Assembly: GCF_900013425.1 (NCBI RefSeq)
Contig: NZ_FBXK01000005.1
Coordinates: forward strand, 2,666,001-2,730,000
Direction: 5' to 3'
DNA from: Sphingobium sp. Z007
GTDB taxonomy: Bacteria > Pseudomonadota > Alphaproteobacteria > Sphingomonadales > Sphingomonadaceae
DNA: 64,000 bases
Positions within the stretch are counted from its first letter, which is position 1, and each line of letters starts with the position of its first letter. This document shows, in pieces, positions 8,874-18,429 of the stretch. Below the pieces are notes generated by a model, which saw nothing but the letters and a program-made list of their open reading frames with translations, was not told where the DNA came from and ran no database searches. The position numbers and the translations under genes were made by a program.

Positions 8874-9950
8874 ATGCCCGTGCCTATAGAAACCTTGGCC
8901 AAAACCTTGGAACAGCGCCTGAAAGCGGAAGCGGAACGGCTGGGCTTCGCCGCCTGCCGCATCGCGCCCGCCGATGTCGCGCCCGAAGCCGGCGAGCGGC
9001 TGCGCCAATGGCTGGACGCGGGCCATCATGGCGACATGCTGTGGATGGAGGAACGGGCGCAGCAGCGCGGATCGCCCAAAGGCTTATGGCCGGACGTGCG
9101 CAGCGTCATCATGCTGGGGATGAGCTATGCGCCGGGGCATGATCCGCTGGCGCTGGCAGACGTGGGCGACCGGGCGCGCTTCTCGGTCTATGCCCAGGGC
9201 AAGGATTATCATGACGTCGTCAAGAAGGCGTTGAAGGCGCTGGCCCGCTGGCTGGTGGAGCAACAGCCCGGCAGCCTCAAGGTATTCGTGGATACAGCCC
9301 CCGTGATGGAAAAGCCGCTGGCGCAGGGCGCTGGGCTTGGCTGGCAGGGCAAGCATAGCAACCTCGTCAGCCGCGACCATGGCAGCTGGCTGTTCCTGGG
9401 GGCGATCTATACCGAACTGGCGCTGGCGGCGGACGGGCCGGAACGCGACCATTGCGGCAGTTGCAGCGCATGCATGGCCGCCTGCCCCACCGACGCCTTC
9501 CCCTCGCCCTATGTGGTCGATGCGCGGCGCTGCATCTCCTATCTGACGATCGAACATAAGGGGCCGATCCCGCCGGATCTGCGCGCCGGGATCGGCAACC
9601 GCGTCTATGGCTGCGACGATTGCCTGGCGGTGTGTCCGTGGAACAAATTCGCTGACGCTGCCGCCGCGAACCGCGCCTTTGTCGGCCGCGCGGAACTGGC
9701 CGCGCCGCACATCGCCGACCTGCTCGATCTGGACGATGCCGGTTTCCGCGAAATCTTCTCCGGCTCCCCGATCAAGCGCATCGGCCGCAACCGCCTGGTC
9801 CGCAACGCCGCCATCGCCGCGGGCAACAGTGGCGATCCGCGGTTGCTGGCGCGGCTGGAGGCGCTGGTCGGCGATGACGACCCGGTGGTCGCGGAAGCGG
9901 CGCGTTGGGCGATCGGGCGGTTGTCGGGCGAAGATAGATCGGTTGGCTGA
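8874..9950 (+). CDS. queG: Epoxyqueuosine reductase
   Basis: Final step of queuosine formation in tRNA: cobalamin- and iron-sulfur-dependent reduction of epoxyqueuosine. It has 358 residues. The two [4Fe-4S] cluster motifs are [16 protein letters not shown] and [13 protein letters not shown], the standard QueG arrangement. Conserved [12 protein letters not shown] and [13 protein letters not shown] lie upstream, and a C-terminal HEAT-like tail is present. The start has no strong ribosome site. It is divergent from the ABC exporter with a very short gap. Confidence 0.95.
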   Translation: MPVPIETLAKTLEQRLKAEAERLGFAACRIAPADVAPEAGERLRQWLDAGHHGDMLWMEERAQQRGSPKGLWPDVRSVIMLGMSYAPGHDPLALADVGDRARFSVYAQGKDYHDVVKKALKALARWLVEQQPGSLKVFVDTAPVMEKPLAQGAGLGWQGKHSNLVSRDHGSWLFLGAIYTELALAADGPERDHCGSCSACMAACPTDAFPSPYVVDARRCISYLTIEHKGPIPPDLRAGIGNRVYGCDDCLAVCPWNKFADAAAANRAFVGRAELAAPHIADLLDLDDAGFREIFSGSPIKRIGRNRLVRNAAIAAGNSGDPRLLARLEALVGDDDPVVAEAARWAIGRLSGEDRSVG

Positions 9951-10016
9951 AGACCAGAAGCGCAACTCTTACGCGACGAGGGTGTGAACTTCGCGCCTGT
10001 GCCCCTGGGTGACCGG

Positions 10017-10385
10017 CTATTTCGCCTGCAAAGCGCTGGCGCAGGACAGCGGATCGACATCCGCGCCCGCCGGGCTGCGCGCATCAACATGGGTGACGAC
10101 CGGCTCCTTGCCCCGCGCAGGCGCGTAAAGATAGGCGTCCAGCACGCAGCGTCCATTGCCGAACTGCAATTTGCGCACCGTGGTTTCGCGAATGTCGAGC
10201 CGGGGCTGGCCGAACATCCGGGTCAGCGCACCCGCGTCCGATCCCATCAGCGGCCCCTGCTTCATGAAGGCGCTGGCCGGGGGACCGGCTGGCGGCGGCG
10301 TATAGCCGGTCTGAGGCACGACGCCGCCACCGCAGGCGGCCAGCGGCGCGAACAGCGCCACGGTCAGAAACGGCGGGAACTTCAT
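10017..10385 (-). CDS. Putative lipoprotein
   Basis: A 122-residue protein of unknown function. The ATG at 10385 overlaps the stop of the upstream gene (ATGA) and gives a short lipoprotein signal, MKFPPFLTVALFAPLAAC, followed by a Gly-rich and Pro-rich linker. The remaining part contains GQPRLDIRETTVRKLQFGNGRCVLDAYLY and a second Cys in LSCASAL. That pattern resembles small SmpA/BamE-like lipoproteins in which a recognition segment is followed by a beta strand pair, but I cannot assign a family. It is coupled to the EI24 gene. Confidence 0.68.
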   Translation of the reverse strand: MKFPPFLTVALFAPLAACGGGVVPQTGYTPPPAGPPASAFMKQGPLMGSDAGALTRMFGQPRLDIRETTVRKLQFGNGRCVLDAYLYAPARGKEPVVTHVDARSPAGADVDPLSCASALQAK

Positions 10386-11047
10386 GCGGATGTCTTTCGC
10401 CCAAGCAACATGTGCACGGCCATAGCCGCGCTCCAGATCGGCGCAAGCAGGTTGACCAGCGGGATGAGGAACATAACCGCCGAAACGAGCCCCAAAAGCC
10501 ACCGGCTGCCGCGCGAGAGCGGCGGGAGGGCGGGATGACGCGGCTCCACCATGTCGGCCATGTCGCGGCCCAGCAGATAGGCGTTCAAGATCAGGAACAG
10601 CCCGATCGTACCCACGCCCGTCACCAGGAGCAGGATGTAAGCGGGCAGCGCCAGCAGGTTCCAGCCCAGCGTGCGCGTGATCGAAGCTAAGGCGAAACGC
10701 AGGCTGCGCGCCCAGCCGACCGGGCTGGCGGCCAGCGCGGCCTGCGGATAATATTCCCGCTCCACCGCTTCGATGATGTCGTCGGCGAACAGGCCCATCA
10801 CCGCCATCGCGACCGCGCGGAACAGCAGCCAGCCCGCGCCGACCAGCAGCAGCGCGGTGGCGGTCGCTTCAGCGACACCGCCCCCGCCCCAGCCGAAATG
10901 CAACCGCAGCGCATGGAAACCGGCCCACAATGCGGCGGCCAGTCCGGCAAAGATGAGAAGCGTCAAAATCAGCGTCTTGAACAGCAGGCGCAGCGCCGCG
11001 CCGTGGAAGATGGAAGGAAAGGCGCGCAGGGCGGCGGTCAGGACCAT
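10382..11047 (-). CDS. EI24 / CysZ-like membrane protein
   Basis: A 221-residue inner-membrane protein of the EI24 (CysZ-like) family. Four to six hydrophobic segments are visible, with the family pattern AVMGLFADDIIEAVEREYYP, then LALASITRTLGWNLLALPAYILLL and LNAYLLGRDMADMVEPRH. CysZ relatives transport sulfate, but without cys neighbours the function here is open. It overlaps the lipoprotein gene by 4 bases and starts 140 bases from the divergent kinase gene. Confidence 0.8.
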   Translation of the reverse strand: MVLTAALRAFPSIFHGAALRLLFKTLILTLLIFAGLAAALWAGFHALRLHFGWGGGGVAEATATALLLVGAGWLLFRAVAMAVMGLFADDIIEAVEREYYPQAALAASPVGWARSLRFALASITRTLGWNLLALPAYILLLVTGVGTIGLFLILNAYLLGRDMADMVEPRHPALPPLSRGSRWLLGLVSAVMFLIPLVNLLAPIWSAAMAVHMLLGRKTSA

Positions 11048-11187
11048 GGCCCTGCTATCCTCCCGACCGGCGCCCGCGTCAATCAGCGCCGTTGCGCGCG
11101 CGGCCGCGGGCCGATAGAGACGCCGATAGACAGGGCGCGATTATGCGCCATTCCCCTCCCTTCCCCTTCATTGCATAAGGATATTGC

Positions 11188-12189
11188 GTGACCGCTTCCG
11201 ACCCCACGCTTGATGTCGTCGCGATCGGCAACGCCATCGTCGACGTTCTGGCCCGCAGCGACGATGGCTTCCTGGCCGAACATGCGCTGACCAAGGGCGG
11301 GATGCAGCTGATCGACGCCGCCATGGCCGAAAACCTCTATGCCGACATGCCGCAGGCCAAGGAGATCAGCGGGGGCTCTGCCGCCAACACGCTGGCGGGG
11401 CTGGCTGCGCTGGGTAAAAAATGCGGCTTCATCGGCCAGGTGAACGACGACCAGCTAGGCGCGGTCTTCGCTCATGACGTCCATGCTCTGGGCATCCGTT
11501 TCGACACGCCAGTCATGCACGGCGAAGTCCCCACCGCCCGCTGCCTGATCCTGGTGACGCCGGACGCGCAGCGCACCATGAACACCTTTTTGGGCGCGTC
11601 GCAGTTCTTGCCGGAAAGCGCGGTCGATTTCGAGCTGATCCGGTCGGCCAGGATTCTGTATCTCGAAGGCTATCTCTGGGACCCGGAGCAGCCGCGTGCG
11701 GCGATGCGGGCGGCGATCGACGCGGCGCGCGGCGCGGGCCGCAAGGTCGCCTTCACCCTATCGGACAATTTCGTGATCGACCGCCATCGCGCCGACTTCA
11801 TCGACCTGATCGACAATGGCCAGATCGACATCTTGTTTTCCAATGAGGGCGAGATTCAGTCGCTGGCGCAGGTCGATGATTTCGATGCGGCGCTGGCCCG
11901 CTTCGCCGACAAGGTGCCGGTGCTGGTGTCAACCCGCAGCGAAAAGGGCGCCGTGGCGATCGTCGATGGCGTGCGCCATGAGGCCCCGGCCGCGGCGGTC
12001 GCGCAGATCGTCGATACGACCGGCGCGGGCGACCTGTTCGCCGCCGGCTTCCTCGCCGCCCATCTCGACGGCCGCAGCGTCGAGGATGCACTGGCGCTGG
12101 GCGCAGCCGCTGCGGCCGAGGTGATCTCCCACTGGGGCGCGCGGCCCGAAGAGGATCTGGGCGTCATCCGCGACGCGCTGTTCGCCTGA
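11188..12189 (+). CDS. PfkB-family carbohydrate kinase, adenosine kinase-like
   Basis: A 333-residue ribokinase-fold enzyme. Translation starts at a GTG (11188) with AAGGA seven bases before it; no ATG lies in a better position. Motifs: SGGSAANTLAGLAALG near residue 65 and the catalytic DTTGAGDLFAAGF near residue 275. This form is common in alphaproteobacteria and is usually annotated adenosine kinase; the nucleoside substrate is inferred from family resemblance, and a sugar substrate is not excluded. It is monocistronic, ending at a strong terminator. Confidence 0.85.
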   Translation: MTASDPTLDVVAIGNAIVDVLARSDDGFLAEHALTKGGMQLIDAAMAENLYADMPQAKEISGGSAANTLAGLAALGKKCGFIGQVNDDQLGAVFAHDVHALGIRFDTPVMHGEVPTARCLILVTPDAQRTMNTFLGASQFLPESAVDFELIRSARILYLEGYLWDPEQPRAAMRAAIDAARGAGRKVAFTLSDNFVIDRHRADFIDLIDNGQIDILFSNEGEIQSLAQVDDFDAALARFADKVPVLVSTRSEKGAVAIVDGVRHEAPAAAVAQIVDTTGAGDLFAAGFLAAHLDGRSVEDALALGAAAAAEVISHWGARPEEDLGVIRDALFA

Positions 12190-12196
12190 CAAGACG

Positions 12197-12230
12197 AAGG
12201 CCCGCCTCTCCAGTGAGAAGCGGGCCTTTC
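12197..12230. terminator. Bidirectional intrinsic terminator
   Basis: A perfect 9-bp stem (12197-12205 with 12220-12228) of the form AAGGCCCGC / GCGGGCCTT, with T-rich flank on the plus strand and A-rich flank for the minus strand. It sits between the convergent kinase and flippase genes. Confidence 0.8.
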
Positions 12231-12240
12231 TATCGGGTCA

Positions 12241-13761
12241 CTACGCCTTCTGCTTGCGGAACAAGGCGCGGTCTTCCGACCCGAAGCCCCAGCGCCAGAT
12301 GACGACGCCATAGACGCCCAGGATCGTCCAGACGCCGAACACCAGTTCGACCCATTCCAGTCTGGGCGGCAGGGCGACGAAACCGGCGCCAACGATACAG
12401 GCGATGCCCGCCGCACTCAGCAATGGCCAGCGCCACGCATTGATCGGCGCGCCCAGCAGGCGCGACAGCAAGCGCGCCTTGATGAACGCGCCGACACCCA
12501 GCGCCAGGCACAAAGCGAGCGCAGGCGCGGCGGCGATCCACATGACCGGCATCCCCAGCCGTCGCGCCGTCAGAATGAGGACGAAGCTGAAACCGGCCTG
12601 CAAGCCGATCATGACGAGCGAGATCATAAGGTTGCGGTGGCGGGCGATATAGACCAGCGCCGATTCGCTGACGACGGCGGTCGCCGCCACCACTTCGGCC
12701 AGCAGCAGGAAGGCGAGCGCGCCCGTGCCGCCGACGAAATGCGGCCCCACCAGGCCCATCACCGCTTCACCGGGAATACCGAGCGCCAGCGCGATGCCCG
12801 CCTGCGCCGCGATGATCCAGAAACCGACCTGGCTGACCTGCTTGGCGATGGCGGCCAGGTTGTTTTCCGCCAGATTGCGGGTGATGACCGGACCCAATAT
12901 GGGATCGAAGCTGGTCTTGAGCTTTTGCGGCAACGACGCGACCTGCTGCGCGACATAATAGATGCCGATCACCGCCGGGCTGACGAACAGGCCCAATATC
13001 GCCATGTCCAGCCGGCGCGAGCCCCATTCAACCCCGTCCGCCGCCGCGAGCGGCAGGTTGCGCCGGGCCAGTCGCCACAGCCGCCCACCATCGGGACGCC
13101 AGCCCCGCGGCAGGCCATAATGGCGCGCCAAGGGGATGAGCGACGCGACCAGTGCCGCGATCATCGACAGGGCATAGGAGAGGATCAGGCCGTCGCGGGT
13201 CGAATAAAAGGCGAAGGCGAAGGCGCCGATGCTGATCGTCCAGGGTTCGATGATCGAGCGCGCCCGCACGGTCGCGCCAACGTCGAAGCGGTAGGCGCAG
13301 GCGGCCAGCGCCACGTCCGATCCCGCCACCGCAATCACCACCAGCGCCAGCAGCCGGTCAAGGCCGTTGATGGCGCTGTTGGGGAACATGGCCTGCGGGA
13401 AAACGACCAACAGGCCTGCGCCGACCAGCGCCGCAATCAGGGTCACGACCATGGCGTCGGTCACGACATGGGCATGGGGCCGTTCGGTCTGGCTGAGCGC
13501 GCCGGCCAGCCCGCGTTTCAGGCCCAGCGTGGCGAGTTGCGCCACAAACTCCACCACCAGCACGGCATAGGCGAAGCGGCCCAGCGCATCCGCGCCATAC
13601 CAGCGCCCGGCAATGAACAGAAAGGGCAGGCGCGCGGCAAGCCGCAGCAGGAAGCCGAATATGTTGGTCCGCCCGCCCTTGGCCAGGGCGGCGATGTCAT
13701 CCTCATCCTTCGATATGGATGGCTGCGTCGCCAACGACCCCTGATCCCCCTGCGTCATCAT
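12241..13761 (-). CDS. Oligosaccharide flippase / polysaccharide biosynthesis membrane protein
   Basis: A 506-residue MOP-superfamily (Wzx-like) protein with 12-14 hydrophobic segments. The N-terminal TNIFGFLLRLAARLPFLFIAGRWYGADALGRFAYAVLVVEF is the typical first-helix pair of such flippases, and charged residues in the first third (RRLDMAILG) match Wzx-type proteins. It is expected to move lipid-linked sugar units across the inner membrane. There are no glycosyltransferase genes next to it, so the pathway is unknown. It lies 45 bases upstream of gpsA's end on the same strand. Confidence 0.8.
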   Translation of the reverse strand: MMTQGDQGSLATQPSISKDEDDIAALAKGGRTNIFGFLLRLAARLPFLFIAGRWYGADALGRFAYAVLVVEFVAQLATLGLKRGLAGALSQTERPHAHVVTDAMVVTLIAALVGAGLLVVFPQAMFPNSAINGLDRLLALVVIAVAGSDVALAACAYRFDVGATVRARSIIEPWTISIGAFAFAFYSTRDGLILSYALSMIAALVASLIPLARHYGLPRGWRPDGGRLWRLARRNLPLAAADGVEWGSRRLDMAILGLFVSPAVIGIYYVAQQVASLPQKLKTSFDPILGPVITRNLAENNLAAIAKQVSQVGFWIIAAQAGIALALGIPGEAVMGLVGPHFVGGTGALAFLLLAEVVAATAVVSESALVYIARHRNLMISLVMIGLQAGFSFVLILTARRLGMPVMWIAAAPALALCLALGVGAFIKARLLSRLLGAPINAWRWPLLSAAGIACIVGAGFVALPPRLEWVELVFGVWTILGVYGVVIWRWGFGSEDRALFRKQKA

Positions 13762-13806
13762 GTTTCTTTATCTGCTCTAGACGCAATGCGGCGGCGGCGC
13801 GACGGG

Positions 13807-14778
13807 TTATTCGGGCCGCAACGGGCGCGCGAGCAGCGCGTCGATCACGGCGCCGAGCGGCGCAGCGTCGGTCAGCAATGCGCACACCGCCTCCACCACC
13901 GGCATTTCCACGCCCGCAGCGCGCGCGGCATCGCGCAGCACCGGCGCGGTGAACGCCCCTTCCGCCACGGTGCGGCGGTTGGCGAGCAAGTCGGCGGCGC
14001 TCGCGCCTTCGCCCAGCCCCTTGCCGAGCGAGAAGTTGCGCGAATTGGTGGAGGAGCAGGTGAGGACGAGATCGCCCAGCCCCGAAAGCCCGCCTAGCGT
14101 TTCAGGCCGCGCGCCGCGCGCCAGGCCGAAGCGGGTCATTTCGGCAAAACCGCGGCTGATGAGCGCGGCGCGGGCGTTGAGGCCAAGCCCCGCCCCTTCC
14201 GCGACCCCGCAGGCGATGGCGAGCACATTCTTGACCGCGCCGCCAATCTCCGCGCCGATGACGTCGTCGGACAGATAGGGACGGAAGGACGGGCGGGCGA
14301 TGCGAGCGGCGAGGCGCTGGCCCAGCGCCCGGTCTTCGCAGGCGAGGGTGATGGCGGTCGGCAGGCCCCTGGCCACTTCATGGGCGAAGGTCGGGCCAGA
14401 CAGGACGGCGATGGGCGAGGTCGGCTGCGCGGCGCGCGCGACTTCCGACATCAAAAGGCTGGTGCCCGCCTCGATCCCCTTGGAGCAGAGGACCAGCGGC
14501 ACGCCTGCGGGCGCCTGGGCCACGACGCTGCGCAGATGCTGGGCGGGGCTGACGACCAGCAACAGGTCGCATGTCCCAAGGTCCGCCATCGCACCAGTCG
14601 CCCGGATCGAGGCGGAAAGCGGGATGCCGGACAGGTAGAGCGGATTTTCCTGACGCGCATTGATCGCGTCGATCACGTCCGGCTCCAGCGCCCAGAGCGC
14701 CACATCCTGGCCGTCGCTCGCCAGCAATTGCGCCAGGGCCGTGCCCCATGCGCCTGCGCCGATGACTCCTGCCTTCAT
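13807..14778 (-). CDS. gpsA: Glycerol-3-phosphate dehydrogenase [NAD(P)+]
   Basis: Makes sn-glycerol-3-phosphate from dihydroxyacetone phosphate for phospholipid synthesis. It has 323 residues, normal for GpsA. Visible motifs: the nucleotide-binding GAGAWGTALA at residues 7-16, CSKGIE, LSGPTFAHEVARGLPTA and the catalytic region IGGAVKNVLAIACGVAEG. The SGLGDLVLTCSS stretch follows. The gene starts 13 bases after tsaD on the same strand, so the two are probably co-transcribed. Confidence 0.95.
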   Translation of the reverse strand: MKAGVIGAGAWGTALAQLLASDGQDVALWALEPDVIDAINARQENPLYLSGIPLSASIRATGAMADLGTCDLLLVVSPAQHLRSVVAQAPAGVPLVLCSKGIEAGTSLLMSEVARAAQPTSPIAVLSGPTFAHEVARGLPTAITLACEDRALGQRLAARIARPSFRPYLSDDVIGAEIGGAVKNVLAIACGVAEGAGLGLNARAALISRGFAEMTRFGLARGARPETLGGLSGLGDLVLTCSSTNSRNFSLGKGLGEGASAADLLANRRTVAEGAFTAPVLRDAARAAGVEMPVVEAVCALLTDAAPLGAVIDALLARPLRPE

Positions 14779-14791
14779 GCTTTGACGCCCT

Positions 14792-15826
14792 TCATGCTTT
14801 CACTCCGGCGCCGCGCGCCTTTTCCGCCGCCGGGTCGAGCGGCCAGCGCGGCCGGGCGGGGAAGGTGAGATCGTCGATCAGGCCGACCGCAAAGCGCTCC
14901 GCACCGGCCCAGGCGATCATCGCCGCATTGTCGGTGCAGAGCCAGAGCGGCGGCGCGACGAAGGGCAGGCCATGATCGGCGGCCAGCGATTCGAGCGCGG
15001 CGCGGACGGCATTGTTGGCGGCGACCCCGCCCGCCACGACCAGCGCGGTGACGCCCTCGCTCCGCCCCAACGCACGGCGGGTGCGGTCGACCAGGCAGTC
15101 GATCACCGCCTGCTGGAAGCTCGCGGCGATATCCTGCGTCCTATGCTGGCCCGACTGGACCGCGCGCATCACCGCGCTCTTGAGGCCCGCGAAGGAGAAA
15201 TGCGGTTCATCGGTGTGAATCAACGGCCGCGGCAGCGGCACGCTCTTAGGATCACCCAGCGCGGCCGCCTTTTCCACCTGCGGGCCGCCGGGATAGCCCA
15301 ATCCCAGCAGCTTGGCGGTCTTGTCGAACGCTTCGCCTGCCGCATCGTCAATGGTGGTGGCGAGGCGGACATAGGCGCCCGGCCCCTTCACATGGAGCAG
15401 CTGGCAATGGCCGCCCGACACCAGCAGCAGCAGATAGGGAAATTGCAGCGTCGGATCGGCGAGGCGCGGCGAGAGCGCATGGCCCTCCAGATGATTGACC
15501 GCAATCAGCGGCTTGCCCGCCGCATGAGCCAGCGCCTTGCCGGTGACGAGGCCGACCATGACCCCGCCGATCAGGCCCGGCCCGGCGGTGGCGGCGATAA
15601 CGTCCACGTCGGCCAGCGTCATCTTCGCGTCAGCCAGGGCCTCTGCAACCAGGGGGGTGAGCATTTCGACATGCGCGCGGGCGGCGATTTCCGGCACCAC
15701 GCCGCCATAGGGGCGGTGCGCCTCTTCCTGCGTGGCGAGGCGATGCGCGAGAATACGGCCGTCAGCGCTTACCAGCGCCGCTGCGGTCTCATCGCAGCTC
15801 GATTCCAGGCCCAGAATGATTGTCAT
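14792..15826 (-). CDS. tsaD: tRNA N6-adenosine threonylcarbamoyltransferase
   Basis: Transfers the threonylcarbamoyl group to A37 of ANN-decoding tRNAs, with TsaB and TsaE. It has 344 residues from the ATG at 15826 (GGAAG before it); a further in-frame ATG at 15838 is less likely. Motifs: [16 protein letters not shown] at the N-terminus, the metal-binding HLEGH, LVSGGH, and the C-terminal [10 protein letters not shown] and [10 protein letters not shown]. The tsaD-gpsA order is common in alphaproteobacteria. It is divergent from hemC with a 44-base gap that must contain both promoters. Confidence 0.96.
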   Translation of the reverse strand: MTIILGLESSCDETAAALVSADGRILAHRLATQEEAHRPYGGVVPEIAARAHVEMLTPLVAEALADAKMTLADVDVIAATAGPGLIGGVMVGLVTGKALAHAAGKPLIAVNHLEGHALSPRLADPTLQFPYLLLLVSGGHCQLLHVKGPGAYVRLATTIDDAAGEAFDKTAKLLGLGYPGGPQVEKAAALGDPKSVPLPRPLIHTDEPHFSFAGLKSAVMRAVQSGQHRTQDIAASFQQAVIDCLVDRTRRALGRSEGVTALVVAGGVAANNAVRAALESLAADHGLPFVAPPLWLCTDNAAMIAWAGAERFAVGLIDDLTFPARPRWPLDPAAEKARGAGVKA

Positions 15827-15870
15827 TGCCGCTTCCATCTAATGGCCGTGGTCATTAGAGCAAGCCGCAT

Positions 15871-16797
15871 ATGCTTTTGCCCGAAAGACCGTTGCGCCTC
15901 GGCACCAGAGGTTCGCCCCTGGCGCTCGCCCAGGCCCGCATGACCGCCCGCGCCCTGTGCGCCGTCCATGGCTGGCCCGACGATGCCGTGACGATCGTCA
16001 CCGTCCAGACGAGCGGCGACCGGATACAGGACCGGGCGCTGGCCGACATCGGCGGCAAGGCGCTGTGGACCAAGGAATTGGACCGGGCGCTGGTCGAGGG
16101 CGCGATCGATTTTGCGGTCCACAGCATGAAGGATGTGGAGACGCTGCGGCCCGACGCCTTCCGTATCGCCGCGATGCTGCCACGCGCCGATGTGCGCGAC
16201 CGGCTGGTGGGGGCCGATGATTTCGCCGCCCTGCCCGCCAATCCGATCGTTGGCACCAGCTCGCCGCGCCGCGCCGCGCAGGTCAAGCGACTGCGCCCCG
16301 ATGCCACCATCACCCTGTTCCGCGGCAATGTCGCGACGCGGCTGGCCAAGCTGGCGACGGGCGAAGTCCATGCCACGCTGCTGGCGGCGGCCGGGCTGGA
16401 CCGGCTGGACCAGCAGGATGTCGGCGCGACCATCGCGATCGACGTCATGCTGCCCGCGCCCTCGCAAGGCGCGGTGGGGATAGAGACGCTGGCCGACAAT
16501 GACGCCATGGTCGCGGCGCTAAGTGCGATCAACGACCGCGACACCTGTGACGCGGTGATGGCCGAGCGCGGGGTGCTCAAGGGATTGGGCGGCACCTGCC
16601 ATTCGCCGATCGCCGCGCTGGCGCGAGTTGACGGCGAAAGCCTGCACCTGATCGCGGAGATCATCAGCCCGGACGGGCAGGAAACGGTGCGCGAAGAAAC
16701 GCGGCTGGCGCGCGGCGACGACGCGGCGGCGCAGGCGGTGGGCCATGCGCTGCTGGGACGGGCCAGCCCGGCGCTGCGGTCGCTGTTCGAGGCGTGA
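15871..16797 (+). CDS. hemC: Hydroxymethylbilane synthase (porphobilinogen deaminase)
   Basis: Polymerises four porphobilinogens to hydroxymethylbilane in heme synthesis. It has 308 residues, normal length. Motifs: LGTRGSPLALAQA near the start, GGKALWTKELDRAL, DFAVHSMKDVET, the arginine-rich GTSSPRRAAQ and the dipyrromethane-cofactor cysteine in LGGTCHSPIAAL. The stop overlaps the GTG start of hemD (GTGA), so translation is coupled. Confidence 0.96.
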   Translation: MLLPERPLRLGTRGSPLALAQARMTARALCAVHGWPDDAVTIVTVQTSGDRIQDRALADIGGKALWTKELDRALVEGAIDFAVHSMKDVETLRPDAFRIAAMLPRADVRDRLVGADDFAALPANPIVGTSSPRRAAQVKRLRPDATITLFRGNVATRLAKLATGEVHATLLAAAGLDRLDQQDVGATIAIDVMLPAPSQGAVGIETLADNDAMVAALSAINDRDTCDAVMAERGVLKGLGGTCHSPIAALARVDGESLHLIAEIISPDGQETVREETRLARGDDAAAQAVGHALLGRASPALRSLFEA

Positions 16798-17465
16798 GCC
16801 GCGTCCTCATCCTGCGCCCCGAACCGGCGGCGGGCAGGACGGCGGCGAAGGCGGCCACGCTGGGCCTGGACGCGCGGGTGCATCCGCTCTTCGCCCCGCA
16901 GCCGGTAGAGTGGACGCCGCCCGAACCGGCGGATTTCGACGCCCTGCTGCTGACCAGCGCCCATGGCGTGCGGCTGGCTGGGCCGGGGCTGGCCACTTAT
17001 TATGGTCTGCCGACCTATGCCGTGGGCGCATTCACGGCGCAGGCGCTGCGCGACGCGGGCTTTGCCGATGTCGTGGCGGGCTTCGGCGACGGCAGTGCGA
17101 TTGCAGCGCGGATCGCGGCGGACGGTCATCGACGGCTGCTGCATCTGGGCGGCACCACCGTCGCGCCGATGGCGGCGGATGGAATCGATGTGACGCGGAT
17201 CGCGGTATATAGCATGGTCGGCTTGCCGCCGGACCCGGCCCTGATCGCCGATGCCGCGCCCGGATCGGTGGTGCTCGTGCATTCGCCCCGTGCGGGCGAA
17301 AGACTGGCGGCGCAGATTGATCTGGAGGCGCGCGCATCGCTGCATATCGTCGCGATCAGCCCGGCGGCGCTCGCCGCGTGCGGGGCGGGCTGGGCAAGCG
17401 GGCAGGCTCCTGCCCGGCCGGTCGATGACGATATGCTGGCCCTCGCCGCGCGATTGTGCGAATGA
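16794..17465 (+). CDS. hemD: Uroporphyrinogen-III synthase
   Basis: Closes and inverts ring D to give uroporphyrinogen III. It has 223 residues, somewhat short but within the family range. Sequence conservation is low in this family; support comes from the N-terminal VLILRPEPAAGRTAAKA, LLTSAHGVRL, AVGAFTAQALRDAGF and VLVHSPRAGERLA, all typical, and from position directly after hemC. It starts on GTG overlapping the hemC stop and itself overlaps the next start by 4 bases. Confidence 0.9.
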   Translation: MSRVLILRPEPAAGRTAAKAATLGLDARVHPLFAPQPVEWTPPEPADFDALLLTSAHGVRLAGPGLATYYGLPTYAVGAFTAQALRDAGFADVVAGFGDGSAIAARIAADGHRRLLHLGGTTVAPMAADGIDVTRIAVYSMVGLPPDPALIADAAPGSVVLVHSPRAGERLAAQIDLEARASLHIVAISPAALAACGAGWASGQAPARPVDDDMLALAARLCE

Positions 17466-18370
17466 CGGGCATAATGACAGACGAAAGGGCCGCAATGATC
17501 GACGAGGATGGGGTTGGCAAAGCGACCGTGACACCACCGCGCCGACGCACGATCCTGCCGCTCCTGATCCTGATCCTGCTCGGCTTTGCACTGGGCGTCG
17601 CACTGACCGTCTGGGCCTGGCCCCAGATCCAGCGCCGCTGGGGCGATGCGCAACCGCAGCCGACCGTCCCCGCTCAACCGCAGGGGCTGATTACCGGGAC
17701 CGGAGCGAGCGCCACCGTCCGGCCGCTGACCGCCGATGCGGCGCAGATGCTCGATACGCGCGTCCTTCAGCTAGAAGCGCGGCTGAACCGCATCACCGTG
17801 GAGGCGCAGGCCGCGTCGGGCAATGCCGCCCGCGCCGAAGGGCTGCTGGTCGCCTTCGCCGCGCGCCGCGCGCTCGATAGCGGGACGCCGCTCGGCTATA
17901 TCGAGGGGCAGTTGCGGTTGCGCTTCGGCCAGGCCCAGCCGCGCGCCGTCGCCGCCGTCATCAATGCGGCGCGCGAGCCGATCACGCTGGCTGACCTGCG
18001 CGGCGGGCTGGCGGAGGCCGCCGACCGGGTGGTGACGCCGCCGGTCGCATCGGGCTGGTGGGATGCACTGGAGCATGAGGCGCGCGAACTCGTCACCATC
18101 CGCAAGGCATCGACCCCCTCGCCCCGGCCGCAGGCGGCGATGGACCGGGCGATGCGCTATATGGACGGCGGCCGGGTGAGCGCCGCGCTGGGCGAAGTGG
18201 AACGGTTGCCGGGCAAGGCGGCGGCGGACCGCTGGATGCAATATGCCCGCCGCTATCTGGAGGCGCGGCGCGCGCTGGACCTGATCGAAACGGCGGCGAT
18301 CCTGGAACCGCGCCAGTTGCGCGGCACCGAAGGCGCGGCCGTGAACCAGACGTCGCCGCTCGCGCCTTAA
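17462..18370 (+). CDS. Mitofilin / Mic60-like inner-membrane protein
   Basis: A 302-residue protein with an ATG at 17462 overlapping the hemD stop (ATGA). It has a cytoplasmic basic N-terminus (TPPRRRTILP), one membrane helix (about residues 30-53), a Pro-rich linker, a short coiled coil around LDTRVLQLEARLNRITVEAQ and a helical C-terminus ending in RYMDGGRVSAALGEVERLPG...RYLEARRALDLIE. That C-terminal pattern matches the mitofilin domain of alphaproteobacterial Mic60 homologues, which are known to lie next to heme genes. The coiled coil is much shorter than in mitochondrial Mic60. A role in shaping membranes is inference. Confidence 0.75.
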   Translation: MTGIMTDERAAMIDEDGVGKATVTPPRRRTILPLLILILLGFALGVALTVWAWPQIQRRWGDAQPQPTVPAQPQGLITGTGASATVRPLTADAAQMLDTRVLQLEARLNRITVEAQAASGNAARAEGLLVAFAARRALDSGTPLGYIEGQLRLRFGQAQPRAVAAVINAAREPITLADLRGGLAEAADRVVTPPVASGWWDALEHEARELVTIRKASTPSPRPQAAMDRAMRYMDGGRVSAALGEVERLPGKAAADRWMQYARRYLEARRALDLIETAAILEPRQLRGTEGAAVNQTSPLAP

Positions 18371-18429
18371 TCTCCCGATCCGAACCGGCGTCACAAACGA
18401 CCAACCGTTGATCGCATGCGGCGAAACTG

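Noticed and set aside
12637..14097. A 486-codon plus-strand frame
   Set aside because: Antisense to the flippase and gpsA genes, both of which have proper motifs.
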